14,592 nt of DNA, from the NCBI GenBank assembly GCA_910578995.1, contig CAJTSY010000036.1, forward strand, positions 15,641-30,232, in the 5' to 3' direction. Of this stretch, positions 14,198-14,592 are shown piece after piece. Origin of the DNA: an uncultured Acetatifactor sp. (GTDB lineage: Bacteria; Bacillota; Clostridia; Lachnospirales; Lachnospiraceae). The notes under the pieces are model-generated. The model was not told the DNA's origin. It saw nothing but the letters and a program-made list of their open reading frames with translations, and did not search any database. Within the stretch, counting starts at the first letter, position 1. Each line of letters begins with the position of its first letter. Position numbers and translations under genes: made by a program.

Positions 14198-14226
14198 TTG
14201 ACGTTTTATATTTAATTATTTATAAT
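14198..14226 (+). promoter_or_regulatory. Near-consensus promoter pointing antisense to the GNAT gene
   Basis: TTGACG (14198-14203), exactly 17 bases, TATAAT (14221-14226). It sits between two minus-strand genes and points towards the 3' end of the GNAT gene, with no sense ORF downstream. The spacer is very AT-rich, so chance is possible. Confidence 0.4.
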
Positions 14227-14269
14227 ACTATCGGCCAGCCTTATTTTCATGATATGTCTACTCTGCTGC

Positions 14270-14592
14270 CTAAAACAATTTCAACAATTGAACGTACTTT
14301 GTCTGATCTACATCCGAATACCGCTCTCCAAAAATCTTAAACCGATTTTTGTCATTCTGGTAAAATTCCAAAAGCTTCGGTCTATCCTCGCACTCCAAAT
14401 ACACGATTCCCCCACCTATGTCTCTCTGGACTCGCCCCAATATCTCAAACACATCATCCATCAAAGCATTTCCGGACAATTCCAGATTACCTTTAAATCC
14501 ATAATTTTTTCCAAACTGTGCAATTAAAAAAGCGGATACTGTGTAGGAGTTTGTATTTCCATCCAACTGTGCATATCTGGACAGTTTTCTTC
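14270..14592 (-). CDS. GNAT-family N-acetyltransferase, C-terminal part (partial)
   Basis: The frame is open from the window edge to TAG at 14270-14272, giving the last 106 residues; the N-terminus lies outside. The sequence SYTVSAFLIAQFGKNYG, then the helix DDVFEILGRVQRDIGGG and the strand IVYLECEDRPKLLEFYQNDK, then FGERYSD and YVQLLKLF, follow the usual order of beta4-alpha3-beta5-alpha4-beta6 in GNAT acetyltransferases. The acceptor, whether a small molecule or a protein as in TacT-type toxins, cannot be told without the N-terminal half and the upstream neighbour. A TTG at 14566 is not a likely start because the frame and homology continue through it. It is AT-rich like the split gene downstream. 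Confidence 0.7.
   Translation of the reverse strand, partial: RKLSRYAQLDGNTNSYTVSAFLIAQFGKNYGFKGNLELSGNALMDDVFEILGRVQRDIGGGIVYLECEDRPKLLEFYQNDKNRFKIFGERYSDVDQTKYVQLLKLF

Overview
The window looks like a chromosomal segment of a clostridial gut-type Firmicute, most likely Lachnospiraceae. The grounds are strong AGGAGG ribosome sites, a gene set typical of that family (FtsX/BceAB-type transporter, ABC-F protein, XRE regulator with a membrane tail, YccF, bacterial tocopherol-cyclase-like protein, IS66 transposase) and GC near 50% in the core genes. Two stretches are clearly more AT-rich (about 3031-3720 and 13077-14592) and look acquired or decayed. The genus is inference.

Layout. 1-150: 3' end of an MFS transporter, converging on an AlkD-like DNA alkylation repair gene (153-905). 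998-1306: a remnant of an Rpn-family nuclease/transposase-like gene. 1578-2419: a convergent pair, an XRE regulator and a YccF membrane protein, with an intrinsic terminator whose U-tract serves yccF. 2420-3030: no convincing gene. 3031-3561: a DUF3267-type membrane zincin with its own promoter.

3798-7188: a two-gene BceAB-like operon on the minus strand (ATPase then permease). It ends at a strong terminator. Between its genes are three tandem copies of a 112-113 bp palindromic repeat. A TTACA-N4-TGTAA dyad upstream resembles operators of BceR-type regulators, but no two-component system is in the window. 7472-7585 is a scrap of another ABC ATPase, abutting the stop of the next gene.

7587-9609: an ABC-F gene with a long leader of about 470 nt. 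The leader holds a good promoter, a degenerate 23-bp dyad array, a candidate 22-codon upstream ORF, and a terminator-like hairpin that overlaps the Shine-Dalgarno and ends in U's directly before the ATG. This fits ribosome-mediated attenuation of an antibiotic-resistance-type ABC-F. With the BceAB-like operon it makes a small cell-envelope/ribosome antibiotic defence neighbourhood.

9662-11131: an HD-domain phosphohydrolase with a strong promoter containing a dyad, converging on a tocopherol-cyclase-family protein. 11187-11426: a short unidentified ORF, possibly an N-terminal fragment.

11488-13076: a decayed IS66-family element with 18-bp perfect inverted ends, three perfect DnaA boxes in its left region, and a transposase broken by a large deletion and a one-base frameshift. 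Its flanks do not show an 8-bp target duplication. 13435-14592: an unidentified gene split by an extra base in a T-run, then the 3' end of a GNAT acetyltransferase that runs off the window. No rRNA, tRNA or CRISPR was seen.
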